A stretch of DNA of 64,000 nucleotides from Cricetomys ansorgei (taxonomy: Eukaryota; Chordata; Mammalia; Rodentia; Nesomyidae), in NCBI GenBank assembly GCA_026225945.1, contig JAMJFZ010002307.1, positions 5,493,001-5,557,000 of the forward strand, in the 5' to 3' direction. The number at the start of each line of letters is the position of its first letter. The stretch's first letter is position 1. Shown piece by piece: positions 1 to 11,814 of the stretch. Position numbers and translations under genes: made by a program. The notes under the pieces are model-generated. The model did not search any database, was not told where the DNA came from, and saw nothing but the letters and a program-made list of their open reading frames with translations.

Positions 1-11
1 AGAACTTATTT

Positions 12-235
12 TTTTTAAAGGTTATTTTCATTAATACTAATATCATTATGTGTAGGTGTGTGGGTCTGTGTGTAAGTATGTGCACATGAGTACAGGTGCC
101 TGCAGAGGCCAGAGGTGTAGGAATTCCCAGGAGCTAGACACTTGTGAGCTGCTGGATGTGAGCGCTGAGAACAGCACTTGAGTCCTCTGGAAGAGCAGCA
201 AATGATCTTAACCACTGAGCCTTCTCTCCAGCCCC
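12..235 (-). mobile_element. B2/B3-family SINE, antisense
   Basis: It reads as the reverse complement of a B2/B3 SINE, ending CTTCTCTCCAGCCCC, with the tRNA-derived head at the right and an A/T-rich tail at the left. Confidence 0.85.
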
Positions 236-810
236 AAGAATTTTTAGTAGATTTCAGTAGATCAAGTAGATAAAAAATTCAGGTGTCAGCAACTACTGAA
301 CATTAGCTTGTTTCTCTAGTACCTCTTTACTATAGCCACTAAAGGGACTTTCTGTGCCCGTTGATCGAAATCTCTACCCATTCCTGCCACCAAAAGAAAT
401 GAAACAGGGAGACAACACAGGGCTGTCTGTGATTGTCTTCATTTTAGATGGCTTCTTGATGGTGGTCTGCACACAGGAGCTTTCCACGGGCCCATAGACG
501 TGTACACCATCCTATAACGTGTACATCAGATGCATGGATGCTTTAAAAGACACTACGATACCACACCCAAAGTAAGCATCCTTCAGAAAAGGCTGAGCAA
601 AAGCCTTCTCTACAGTCGACCTGTGATGCTGACAAACTACAATTTTGTTTTTTAAGTGTGTGCAATTAAAAGCAAAAGCAACTGAATCTTAGGACTGGAA
701 AACAACCCAGTATACCCAACTCACCTCGTTAGACACTTGTTTTCTCTTACGTGTAACCCCTCATCTGTTGCTTACAAGACATTTAATAAGACCCTCCGTC
801 ACATGACTGA

Positions 811-1170
811 CTCTTTTCACTGCTGTGACGAGATAGCTAATGGAAAGAAATCTGAGGGAGGGAAGATTTAGTGCTCAGGCCCTGCATTCATGGGCGGAAC
901 ATCAGGGCCCATGGGAGAGTGTGGCAGGGGCTGATCTTTGCTTCTTGTGGCACGGAAGGAGGAAAATAGGGAATTCGGGATGGAGCCAGGCATAAAACAG
1001 TCTCTAAAGACAGACCTCAGGGACTCACTTCCCTCACTCAGGCTCCCCTCTGACCTATGGTCGCCTCCCAGCAGTATATGCTCAATTCATCAAGGATGAA
1101 CTAATTCATTAACTCAGAGTCCTTCAATCTGGTAGTCTCTGGAGACGTCCTGTGCTGCACTAACCCGTAG
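811..1170. repeat. Old interspersed repeat (family not named)
   Basis: It starts with TTCACTGCTGTGACGAGATA and resembles the common rodent repeat whose copies begin TTGCTGTGATAAAACACCATG. Highly diverged. I cannot assign the family name. Confidence 0.45.
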
Positions 1171-1806
1171 GCACTTCTCAAGCTCGTCAACTTGATAGTC
1201 AAAATTCAACCATCACAGACCCGTCGCTCTCTGATAAGCGCTATGCTCAGGGCACTGAACAAAACAGACATTTGTGACCCCATGAAGCTGTCAGTCCCAC
1301 AGGACAGACAAAACTCAAGCACATGGTTATTGCAAATAAACACGTTATCTATAAAGTCTACTGTTCTTACAGGTTTTTACAGGACTAATTCTTCTAAATC
1401 GATTTCTGCCTCATGTGAGGGCAATGGAACCATCCTCACGGGGGTCTCCTTAGCTCTGTGCTGGGCTTTAAGCTGAGTATCTGGGGGACTGTTCTTGCTC
1501 ATTGAATTAATGATCGAGTTATCTTGATCTGAACCCTCTAAATGTAGCTTTATGTAAATTCTCACAATTCTGGTCAGCGCATGTGCCTGTGGGTACAACC
1601 TCTGATTCCCCTTATCCAGCGTGGTTGGGAGTGGGTAGGTGGATGGTGTTGTTATTTTCCTAGTGTCCAGAGGGGACGTGCAGGCAGATTCTAGTTCAGC
1701 CTAATAGGAGTGACAGCTGGGAAGGGCAATTCCTGTGTATGCGTAAGGGTGGAATTCATCCTTTCACAGGAAGTAGACCATTTCAAATGCTTTCAAGGCA
1801 AGATGT

Positions 1807-2105
1807 ACTAGTTAGCTTTCCATTGCTGTAACAAAATTCCTGAGAAAATCAGTTTAAATGGGGTAATACTTAGTTTGACTTAAAGTGTCGGTCCACATTC
1901 ACTGGGCCCTGCTGTTTCTCTGGCCATAGAGAGGACAGAGCTGGGCCTCATATCTTTTTTTGTAAGGCCATTCATGCCTCCATGCAGACCACAGGCTCAT
2001 GACCTTATCTAAGTGTTAGCCCCCCAGAACCTCACTTCCAAACATCCTTAAGGATTAAAGTCTCATGATATTTGGGATGGAGGGTAAACATTTAGTCCGT
2101 AGCAG
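1807..2105. repeat. Old interspersed repeat (family not named)
   Basis: It begins TAGTTAGCTTTCCATTGCTG and has the same overall plan as the copies at 39,948 and 44,232. Diverged, family name uncertain. Confidence 0.5.
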
Positions 2106-2336
2106 AAAAGGATGTGTATTTGAAAGGTGAGGTAATCCTGTTACTCAACAATGATAATGAACTCCTAAAGTTTCTCCCAGTCTACTTCCTTCCCTATCTT
2201 AGGGACAGACGGACACTAGCCACGTAGTTTAATGATATGGTTAAAAGATGGTAGTTGGAACCTTCTGCAGGAGAGCCCTCAACAATGGATTTTCAGTGTG
2301 AGAAGAGAGTCTATGTGGGATATCTATATATGTATC

Positions 2337-2364
2337 TCCCTCTCTCTCCTCTCCCTCTCTCTCC

Positions 2365-2406
<42 letters not shown>
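2337..2406. repeat. (CT)n/(CTAT)n microsatellite
   Basis: CT-rich run followed by about ten CTAT units. Confidence 0.95.
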
Positions 2407-2407
<1 letters not shown>

Positions 2408-3048
2408 GTCTCCATAGTTCAGGCTGGCCTAGAAGTCAGACTATAGTCCAAGCTAGTCTAAGATATCCTGTGTTCACTGAGATTGGGAGTGCTCTCCCTC
2501 CCCTTCCTTTCCCCGATTTTCCTTCCATTCTTTCCTTTCCCTAACCTTCTAACTTCAGACAGATATAGAATCCTTGACTTCCCAAATGGCGGAAAGTGGT
2601 GGAGCTTAAGAAACAAGAGAAAAGCGAACTGAGTTTGGAGAACTCAATCTTTGGGATAAAAGCCAGTGGGTGAGCTTGGACTCAGCAGTAACAGAAGGCC
2701 ATGGGAAGACTAGCTGTGAGGAGCAGCAAAGGCAGAGACCCTTTTCTGATTGCAGAGGCACATCTAAGTTCTCTGCAAATTCAGATTTACTTTAAGAAAG
2801 GGGATTAAAAAAATAATGGTTAAAGAAAAATCTTGAGTGATTAAATTATGACTTGATCACTTTCACATCAGAAACCTTACATTGAAATAGAATTTTCTAC
2901 TATTCACACACAAAATGGACTGCTTATGTGTGTGTCTACAGCAGAATAAAAAACAGCAGCAAACGGGAGACAGCAGTGACAATAGGCAGAATTATCTCTG
3001 GAGAAACCTGAACTCATGGAGGGAAAAAAACCCAAAAGATCTTTAGAA

Positions 3049-3251
3049 CAGCTGTCCTCAATCCATGGGTCATGACTCCTTAGGGGGTCGAACACCCTTC
3101 CACAGGGGTCACAACATTTGCATATCAGATATTTACATTATGATTCATAACAGTGACAAAATTAGAGTTATGAGGTAGGAAGGAAAATTTTAGGGCTGGG
3201 GGTCACCACAACATTAAAAGGTCACAACATTCGGAAGGTTGAGAACCACTG
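3049..3251 (-). mobile_element. URR1-like hAT (Charlie) nonautonomous DNA transposon, copy 1
   Basis: Inverted ends (CAGCTGTCCTCAATCC and GGTTGAGAACCACTG) enclose 203 bp with the typical GGGTCACCAC and TCAGATATTTACATTATG. Near-perfect 8-bp duplications flank it (CTTTAGAA at 3,041-3,048, GTTTAGAA at 3,252-3,259). It has no coding capacity. Strand is relative to the consensus as I remember it. Confidence 0.85.
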
Positions 3252-3439
3252 GTTTAGAATAACTGAGGTGTAACCAAAGGAAGAAGTATTGTGTTTGTAT
3301 TTCCAGATAATAAAACAAATAGAATACCCAAGAATTCAAAAGCAAAACTGCTAGAATCATAATATTTAGAGTTCAGTAATTGTGTCTATTTCAAGGCAGA
3401 TTATACAACCAGTGATCTGTTAAATTTAAAAATCAAAGG

Positions 3440-3550
3440 GTTGGCGAGAGGTTGTTGGTGCTCTTCCAGGGACCTGAATTCTGTTCCCAGCACCCATGTC
3501 AGGAGGATGCTGTCCACAGGGACTGGAAATTACAGGTGCATAAATAAGGT
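3440..3550 (+). mobile_element. B2-family SINE fragment
   Basis: Partial sense B2: GTGCTCTTCCAGGGACCTGA followed by TTCCCAGCACCCATGTC, without an intact head. Confidence 0.65.
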
Positions 3551-4133
3551 AGAAGTCCACGAATTTCATGGGGAGTTCTAGAGACTGGGTGTTTCTAAAG
3601 TTGTCGACTTTTCACCTTCTGATCTGCCATCCTCACAGAATGGCTTTTCTTCCATCAGGCTTACCTCATGGGCACAATAGCAGTTGAAGAGCCAGCCATC
3701 ACATCCACAGTCCCAACAGAAGGAATGAGTGAAGTCAAATGGTACATATGCCCCGGGTGCACAAGCCTCGCTTAGAGTCATCTTGTAATGCTCACGAAGG
3801 TGCCGTTTGCTGTAGTCGCTGGAGCATTTTGTGACTTTGAAAAAAAGTCAAGAACTATTTTAAGGGAGAAAGAAACAATGGCTATTAATGTGGGAAGTCC
3901 CATAAATGGTATTAGCACAGCATGATACATCGAAAGATCCAACATCTGTTCTTGGTCATATAGAATGAGCTGCAAATAAGCGAAATGCTTGTAACATTGA
4001 CAATTATCCCTCAGGATAGTTTGAGGTAAGAACGGTGTTCCGGGTGAGAGAAGCATGGAGATGGAATGGGAGAAAGCTCTAGCTCTATAGGCTTGCAATT
4101 GCTCATTTCATTACTAAAAATTATGAATTAAAC

Positions 4134-4359
4134 CAGCAGTTCTCAACCTGTGGGTCTCGACCCCTTGGGGGGTCGAACAACCCTTTCACAAGTGTCGCCT
4201 AAGACCATCTGCATATCAGATATTTACATCAGGAGTCATAACAGCAGCAAAAGTAGCAACTTTTTGAAGTAGCAACGAAAGTAATTTATGGTTGAGGGTC
4301 ACCACAAGATGAGGAACTGTATTAAAGGGTCGCAGCATTAGGAAGGTTGAGAACCACTG
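4134..4359 (-). mobile_element. URR1-like hAT DNA transposon, copy 2
   Basis: Ends CAGCAGTTCTCAACC and GGTTGAGAACCACTG are near-perfect inverted repeats. Flanks AATTAAAC (4,126-4,133) and AACTAAAC (4,360-4,367) are an 8-bp target duplication with one mismatch. Same orientation as copy 1. Confidence 0.9.
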
Positions 4360-4729
4360 AACTAAACACTTATGCATCAACAAGCAGCCAGGGGACATCC
4401 TGAGCTAGGGTCTGTGGCTAATTCTTCTTAAGAAGTTAAAAAGTACAGTTTTGAAACTTTAAGTCCTTTGAAGAATAATAATAATAAAGATTCTAAAATT
4501 CAGAATGAATGGGTGGAGAAGCCATAATGCTTTTCATGTCTCACTGTAATATATATATTTTAAATTTGTGCTATTTAACTCGGGATCATCTCATTTAATT
4601 CCTCTTTATAGCTCATTAGCCCAAAAGGTAGGGGCACTCATTGCATGCAAATCTGGTCTTATGTTTTTCATCGACACCTCTTCACATAAGTGCTACCCTG
4701 ATAATAGAATCTCCAAAATTTAAACCTGC

Positions 4730-5110
4730 TGCACTGGTTAATATTTCTTATCAACTCAACCCAAGCTAGAGGCATCTGGGAAGAGGGAACCTCAACTGAG
4801 AAAATGCCTCCATCAGATAGGCTTGTAGGCAAGTCTGTGGGGGCATTTTCTTGATTAATCAGTGGTGTGGAAGGGCTCAGCCTACTGTGGGAAGTTTCAT
4901 CCCTTAGCAGGTGGATGTGGTTTGTGTAAGAAAGCAGGCTGAACAAGCAATGGAGAGCAAGCCAATAAGCTCAACTGCCCCATGACAAACTGCCTCAGTT
5001 TCCTCGCGTTCCTGCCCTGACTTCCCTTTGTGATGGATTGTAACTTGAAAGCAACATGGACCCTTTCCTCCCCAAGTTGCTTTTCATGGTGTTCAAACAA
5101 GGTGCCAGTT
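4730..5110. repeat. Rodent interspersed repeat (family not named)
   Basis: It contains ACCTCAACTGAGAAAATGCC, the CAAGCCAATAAGC segment and ACCCTTTCCTCCCCAAGTTG near its end, a repeat I recognise from many rodent introns but cannot name. Confidence 0.6.
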
Positions 5111-5600
5111 GTCCATGCAAACGCACTGCTTCTGTCAGTGTTATGCTTGTACTCCAAGGGCAGCTGCAGATAATGAGGGGAAGGCTGAGAATCAACAGTA
5201 TGCTTCCGTAATGTAGAGAACAGCCTGAAGCTTGAACTCATGTTTAAACAGGTGAAACCAGCACTCACTCCTTCCCTGGCAGCGCAGGCTGGCGCAATTG
5301 ATTTTCACTTTTCCTCTCCTCCCCGGGCACACACACGTGTATAATGGATGAAAACCATCTAATGCATGTGTGCCCTTAGCTTTTTTTTTTTTTTAAACTT
5401 GGCTGACCGAAGAAGAGTTTTGGGTGTCTAACTTCTTTACCTTCTAGAAGTGATTCATTCTTTGCTGCACAGATCTTTCTAAGCTTTGTAACTCAAAGAA
5501 AATGATATTAGCAGGACATACACGAGGAGAGATTGACAAAAAGAAGGAAAACTGGGAAAAGAAGTTTTCAGAAAGCAGATCGTGTCCTTTAGGCTGTCAG

Positions 5601-5922
5601 TGTTGGGAGCCGAGTTGAAACGCCATTACAGGATGGCGCCGGTTTCCTGCTTCCGGGTTGTTCTTGCTCGCATTTGGAGTAAACAAGTTACAGCGCAGGC
5701 GCAGGTGAGCAGTCCTTGCCGCCTCCCTCCATGCTAATGAGGGTCTGGATGAGTATCCAATCATCGACGGTCACGTAGCCCTATGCTCTATATAAGCAGG
5801 GTGCCTTTTGCAATCAGGGTCTTTCGCTCTCAACACTTAATTGAACTGCTGTCCTCAATAAAGCGTGAACCAGAAGAATCCTGTGTGCGGCGTCTTCCTT
5901 GCAGGCAAGGCGGGCGTCCACA
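5601..5922 (+). mobile_element. Solo LTR of an IAP-type endogenous retrovirus
   Basis: The element begins TGTTGGGAGCCG and ends TCCACA. It is flanked by identical 6-bp duplications TGTCAG at 5,595-5,600 and 5,923-5,928, as expected for an ERVK/IAP insertion reduced by LTR-LTR recombination. Inside are a TATA-like TATATAAGC near 5,790 and a poly(A) signal AATAAAG near 5,860. The first 50 bases resemble mouse IAP LTRs (GCCATTACA, GATGGCGCC), while the rest of U3 differs from the mouse form I remember. No viral coding sequence is present. It has the same orientation as Abcc9, about 17 kb upstream. Confidence 0.88.
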
Positions 5923-5961
5923 TGTCAGTCTCTTGTTTTTTGTTGTTGTTGGTTTGTTTTT

Positions 5962-6108
5962 ATTTTTTCGAGACAGGGTTTCTCTGTTGTAACTCTGGCT
6001 GTCCTGGAACTCACTCTATAGACCCGGCTGGCCTTGAACTCACAGAGATTCGCCTGCCTCTGCCTCAGAAGCGCTGCGATCAAAGGCGTGCGCCACCACT
6101 GCCCAGCC
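5962..6108 (-). mobile_element. B1 SINE, antisense
   Basis: It reads CGAGACAGGGTTTCTCTG through to CCACCACTGCCCAGCC. Near full length. It lies about 40 bases after the IAP-type LTR and carries the TTGTAAC variant. Confidence 0.92.
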
Positions 6109-6909
6109 TATGCTGCCATTCTTAGACACTCTTGTGAATGTTGGAATTCTTATCTTTTTTTTCTAAATTAGCAAAAGCTAAACAGATTGTGGATATAGTC
6201 TCTTAACTCAGCACTAGAGGGAGCAACAGGTAGGGGAAAGAGCTACAAAATGCGAGCTTCACGGTTGGAACAAATATTGGACATTACAAAACAGCAGAAA
6301 GAATGGCTGGCATTTGGAGTGTGTCACAGTCTGTGTGGGCGACAATCTTGGGTCTGCTGCTGAGGCAGCCTCCGTGCAAGGTTAGACGGTGATAGCTGAG
6401 GACACCTGTGGAGAGCAGAAGTCTTTTTGAGCAACTGTTTTTGGTTTTTGTTTTTTTCCCCCAAGATCTACACAGGAAGCCCACTCCTTAAGAGAGTGCA
6501 GGGAGCCAGAACACATTGCTCTTAAGGCTTTCTTCCATGGTTGCTGAGCAGGCAGAAGAAGGTCAGAATGAAGGACAGTTTGACCACAAGCAGCACAAGG
6601 AGGGAAATGCCACCTTACCTACCCGGAGATTCCCACATCAGAGGAGACAACCAATACCAGACTGAATCTGATGGAGGGCAGAAGTCCTCTCACTCCTATG
6701 AAAGCATCCAACCTTGACCTTGACCTTGACTCTGATCATGAGCTCCAATTCCAGGAGATGCCATCAATGGCCAAGAAACTCAATGTGATGAGAAGGAGTC
6801 ACTAGAAGGTGACTTAAAGCTAGGCAATGTGATTCCATGAGGCTAGGTGACAAGGCTCTGTGAGTGGGCCTGAATCCCTAGGAAGAACAGAGATCGTGCG
6901 CTCTAATGT

Positions 6910-7120
6910 TAAGAGCCCAAGCTGTGGGACTAGACAGCTTGCTGTTCTTATAGAGGGTAGGAATTCAGCCCCAGCTTCCACATCAAGAAGCTCACGACCA
7001 CTTATAAGTCCTGCTCCAGGGGATATGACACCTTCTCCTGGCCTCTGTGGGTGTGGACACTCATGTGCATATAGAAACATAGACACACAAAAACACATAA
7101 ATAAAAAAATAAATCTAAAA
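6910..7120 (+). mobile_element. B3/B2-like SINE
   Basis: Diverged sense copy with CAGGGGATATGACACCTTCT, CACTCATGTGCATATAGAAA and an AATAAA-rich tail. The head is degraded. Confidence 0.7.
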
Positions 7121-7484
7121 AATTAGAATAATACAGGGCATGAGCCAAACGCATTTGGGATTGGCCACAATCTTTCTCACCATGTAAACCTGGGTGACTA
7201 AGTATCCTGAAGCAAGAGGTTTTTGAGAATTAACTAGTTTAGAATAGTATCTTGAGTGTGAAGAATACTCTGTTCATGTCATTTATGCTGACAGGTGATA
7301 TGATGATAAACTTACTACCCAGACCTATGTGTCTCACTAGAAATGAACACAACACCAGCTACAGGAAAACACGTTTATTTTGTATGTAACTGAATTATAA
7401 TGGTTGAGAGTTGTAATGGCTGGACATCTGTTTTCAGGTTTAGGTAAAGCATGACATGACCTCACTTACTGTGTATCTTATGTA

Positions 7485-7632
7485 GGGCTTTTGAGACAGA
7501 GTTTTATGTACTGGGTTCTGAGAATAGAGGTGTATGCTACCATGTCCAGTTTTTATGGTGCTGAGAATTAAACCCATGGCTTCATGCATGCTACGCAGGC
7601 TCTCTACTAATGGAGCTATACCTCCAAACCAT
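7485..7632 (-). mobile_element. B4-type SINE (ID plus B1), antisense
   Basis: An antisense B1-like half (TTTGAGACAGAG to CCATGTCCAG) is joined to an antisense ID-like half ending ATGGAGCTATACCTCCAAACC. Confidence 0.65.
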
Positions 7633-7683
7633 GTAGTCTTAAAATATCATGTCCATTAAAACCATGGTATAAAAGTAGTTACA

Positions 7684-7895
7684 GGGGCTGGAAAGATGGC
7701 TCCACAGTTAAAAGCACTTGTTATTCTCACAAAGATCTCAGGTTCTGTTCCCGGCACCCCCACCGAATCTCACAACAATCTGTAACTACAGATCAAGGTG
7801 ATCCGACATTCTCTTCTTACCTCCTTGGACACCAGGCACGCACATACAGTCAGGAAAAATACTCATAGCGCAGAAAATAAAATAAATGAAATTTG
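7684..7895 (+). mobile_element. B2-family SINE
   Basis: It starts GGGGCTGGAAAGATGGCTC and ends in an AATAAAATAAATGAA tail; full-length, diverged. Confidence 0.85.
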
Positions 7896-8138
7896 AAAAT
7901 AAGTAATTATAACCAGAGGGGTTTTGTTTTCTGATAAAGATAAACCACTCTGTAAATAAAATCTCAACATGATATTGAAGCTTTTGCATCTTAGACAGAA
8001 GCAGTAGTTCTCTGATTGTTGTGTACGGTTGAATGCTTGCTCTATGCTTTAGCCTTTTATGTCTTGTTCCTACCTGACCTTACAACCTTTGTCATTCTGC
8101 CACATCTGTTCTCTTGCCCTTATGTTTCTACTTGGACA

Positions 8139-8146
<8 letters not shown>

Positions 8147-8183
<37 letters not shown>
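8147..8183. repeat. (CA)n microsatellite
   Basis: About 18 CA units. Confidence 0.97.
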
Positions 8184-8185
<2 letters not shown>

Positions 8186-8854
8186 GCTTCAGGGAGCCTG
8201 AAATAGTCTCTGAACAGATACCTGAGGCATCGCTGCCTTCGGAGTAACAGATGGAGAAGACAGACAAGAAGGACGAAGAGATAGCTCGGCATTGGGAGGA
8301 AACAGAATAGTAGGAGACAAAGACACCCTGTCAGTGAAGAGAGGCCCTCCGTGAGTGATGGCAGCTGCCAGCCACAAGAAAGCGCCGTGATTTTTGTTTT
8401 TCGTCTATTCTGCTTCACCACTGTCTCCTGGTGCTTAAGAAAGGGCCAACAATGAAACTGATCCTCAACAGATACTTTTTGTACAAATTTGATGCAGAGT
8501 GGGAAGGTTAAGGGTTTTGTTTCCAAGGTAAAGAGACTGCAAGTGCCAAGGGCTCAAAAGGAGGGGGATCCAAGGAGAGGAAGAAGCCAGGGAACCGCAG
8601 GAAGGGAGGGGAGTGGGATGTGGCAGGTTCTGGTTCAAAGGGTAGCACCAAGGTACTGGGGACAGATGGAAACATTCATATCATTCCCTTATAAATAAAC
8701 TTGGTATCCATGTAATTTTAACATTTATTAGAGATGAAAGCAAATTCACATACCAACAAGGTAGATGTGCTTGCTTATTATCATATAAGGAATTAAATCT
8801 TGGCTGAATATCTAATACCACAGCACACAGGACATCGTCAATATTTTTTTCCTC

Positions 8855-9009
8855 TTTTTTTTTTCATTTTTGAGACAGTGTTTCTCTGTTGTAACTCTGG
8901 CTATCCTGGAACTTATTCTGTAGACTAGGTTGGCCTTGAACTCACAGAGATCTGCCTGCCTCTGCTTCCCTAGTGCTGGGACTAAAGGCGTGTACCACCA
9001 CTGCCTGGC
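8855..9009 (-). mobile_element. B1 SINE, antisense
   Basis: Near full-length B1 from the T-run through GAGACAGTGTTTCTCTG to CCACCACTGCCTGGC, with the TTGTAAC variant. Confidence 0.92.
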
Positions 9010-11766
9010 TATTGTCAATATTTTTAAGAGTTGAACAATATTTTGATTTTATAGTTGTCAATGCTAAGAAATCTGCTTTGCCTACGTATGTACTACAAAA
9101 TGGTCAAAATATATTTTGGGCCATTTCAGAAATTGTTGGACATTCTGTCATAATCCGAAGCCAAAATTCACTTAACAATCTCTTATGAAACTCAAGTCAA
9201 CAACTGAAAGAGATAATTTTCAAATAGATCGTTCTGACAGGATAAAATTTAAATCTACCCAATCTTAATACTTACACGAGGAACGGCATAAGGAAGAGTA
9301 CGTAAATATACATTTTTTGTAATTAATCAATTACGCATCGATCTGTGTATATGAGAGCAGAAAACTTTGTATGTACATTGAAAACTTGGCAGTTTCTAAC
9401 CACGAATAGTCTTGAATCTGATCCAAACATCGACATCTACGGAGTTCACTGGTGGCTGCTTGCCAAAGATCATCATGACTGGACTTGTTGGCTGTTGGTG
9501 TTTCCTCATAGGAGTGGTGGAGAGAGTCATGGGATACTTACCTGAGCATCCTACCAATCTTCTTAGCCAGTGGTGTGCAGTTCTGCCCTGATTCTGCATG
9601 TGACCTCTGGCTCTAAGACTAGAGTGTATAGACTGGGAAGGACTAGGGGAGGGAATTCCTTCTACACAGATTGGGGGAATCATCACTCATTATTCATGCT
9701 TGGTGCGGTCCTTCCGGGGGGCTGCTTTCTAATTACCCAGCTCCTGCCCACAGCCCTTCACCCATTGCTCTGTAGCCTAATAAACTCATGGGTTCCCCTG
9801 TGGTGAACTTAGGTGGAGATGAACTTTGATTTCTCATCGGAACAAGAGGAACAGGAAGCAGTTAACAGAAAAGGCCGCCTCTGGGCCGTGTTACTATTCT
9901 GTGTACTTTTGTGGTGCGCAGTGTCTCTTTCATGAACATTTAGATTTTATTTCTCTGGCACAGACATGGTGCCTACCACTTCTCTTTCCCCTCACATCTT
10001 CTCCGGGCTTTGCACATCCTTCTGTGACTGCTTCCTCGGCAACCCCCTCTGCTCTTCTGAGGATCTGCTATGAGGCTCAAGTCAACCCTCAGCACCACAG
10101 ACTTGTATCTCAGACTTTGTAGTGGAACACTTGGGAGAAGTTTTTGTTATTTTGTTTTTTTTAAAAACACAAAATGGTGTTTGGATCAGATTTGTGTTCC
10201 CACCCCAGGTGTGGTAGTTGTTTATGAATTGGGTTTGGATGCTTGATGCAGGTGGCTATAATTTGGTCAGGTGCAGGCATTCTGGCATGTGTAGCTTGTT
10301 TCGGGGATTGTGTGCTGCATGGGTATATAGGAACTTTTGGCTTAGGGTATAAAAGGTCTGAAGCCCCTGAGAGTCGAGGTGGGTGTTGGTTGGTGGTTCC
10401 TTGGTTGGGTTGTCCATTGTTAGTGTGTTAATTCTTAAAAGAACAAACTTTGGAGGGATTGGGTTTACAGACCGTGAGCTAAGATTTTAGTCTGACTCAC
10501 TGTCAGCTAGTCCTCTTCAAGCTTAAAGCAGCCTTAAGGAGGCTGTGAAGATTGCTGCCTTTCTCTCATTCTATATCAAGGCCACTTACAAAAGCAGTGG
10601 GAGTTTCTTTCTACCCTTCCTTTCTCTTTCCCTGAATTGAGTGTAAGAGATTGTAGCTTCCTGCTACAAGACCCTGTCACACTCTCCATTCGGGTCCTTT
10701 CCATCTGCACTGCAGACCACTTCCTGGATAACTGGTGTATTTGGCCAGGTTATTTTTCTGCCACATGAAGTCACTTGCTGTGATAATACTGCCTGGTTTC
10801 TGTAGTGTCTTAGGTGGATTTTTTTCCTTGTGTATATTGTAGAGAATTTGTCTTCAGAGGCACTTGTGATTTTCTGATGGGTCTCTCATGGGAGTATGTT
10901 AAGTCCTATGGCTTATGAGTTAAGGACCTAGGGATAGTGCAGACGAAGAGAAGTGACCAGCAAGTGGATATGTGGGACAATATAGAATGGTAGAGAGCCA
11001 CACATGGCAGAGCTCCATAGGCAGTCATTTCAGGCTGGACCTGCAGGGGCCTCTTGAGTTCAGCCTATGCCTTAGAGTTGCTAAAACTGAGCCCAAGGAG
11101 CTGATAAAAAGCGGGAGTGGGGCTGGGGGTGGGAATGTGTCTGGGAGATGTCTCCCTAAAAAGGGTGCTGGCTATTGGATGGGCAGGAAATGGCAAGTCT
11201 CAAATTTACTTAAAAAAATATGTAAAAAAAATGAACTCATGGGAGTTGGGTGAAGCACTGGACAGGACGTTCTCAGCAAGCTACAGCAGCGTGTCCTCAG
11301 GGTGACTTCAAATTTAATTCTTCTTGGCACTTAAGAATGTGACCAGATTAGGATTGATATTTATGTTTATCTTTCAGCTTTGGGATTATTTCAGAGTATA
11401 TGATTTTTTTTTCTTTTCTTTTGTTCTAATATTAGCCTATAAGAAGTATAGGCCAAATGAACCCATTCTCATGAAGATGTGTGTTCATCCAGGTACAGGC
11501 CAATGGGAGCCTCAGATTAGGACTCTGGCTGTGATTCTGTCTCATTCATTTCACTCTCAGACCTTCACATGGTGGGTGCAGCTCCTCCAGAAAGCAGTAA
11601 CTGAAATGTTAGTTGTACTGAAGTTGTAGGCTCTCATCCCATGCAGTCTAATGTCATCCAGGTACTGGCTAGTTTAATCACCTCACACACACACCCCTCA
11701 TATGACTTCCTAGAGAGAAACTTGACATTTAAAATGTTTGAACCTGACACTTAAATTTTTGTTTTT

Positions 11767-11768
<2 letters not shown>

Positions 11769-11810
<42 letters not shown>
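11769..11810. repeat. (TG)n microsatellite
   Basis: About 20 GT units adjoining an antisense B2. Confidence 0.97.

Positions 11811-11814
<4 letters not shown>

Larger units (their letters stand above)
236..5600. other. Intergenic block 1, no gene seen
   Basis: No coding segment is recognised. Repeats listed separately are spaced through it. The parts at 236-810, 1,171-1,806, 2,407-3,048, 3,551-4,125 and 5,111-5,600 look like single-copy or very old sequence in which I see nothing assignable. Short open frames lack family features. Confidence 0.6.
6109..11768. other. Intergenic block 2, no gene seen
   Basis: It contains SINEs listed separately and otherwise unassigned sequence. The stretch 6,541-6,803 has few stops in all three forward frames but no recognisable protein. 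The stretch 9,010-11,768 holds LTR-like signals: AATAAA near 9,780 and a TATA-like GGTATAAAAGG near 10,348. I found no paired ends, so an old ERV is only a possibility. Confidence 0.5.

Noticed and set aside
6541..6803. Stretch with few stops in all three forward frames and plausible-looking peptides
   Set aside because: All three frames look equally plausible, which argues against a real gene or pseudogene. No family recognised; blastx would settle it.
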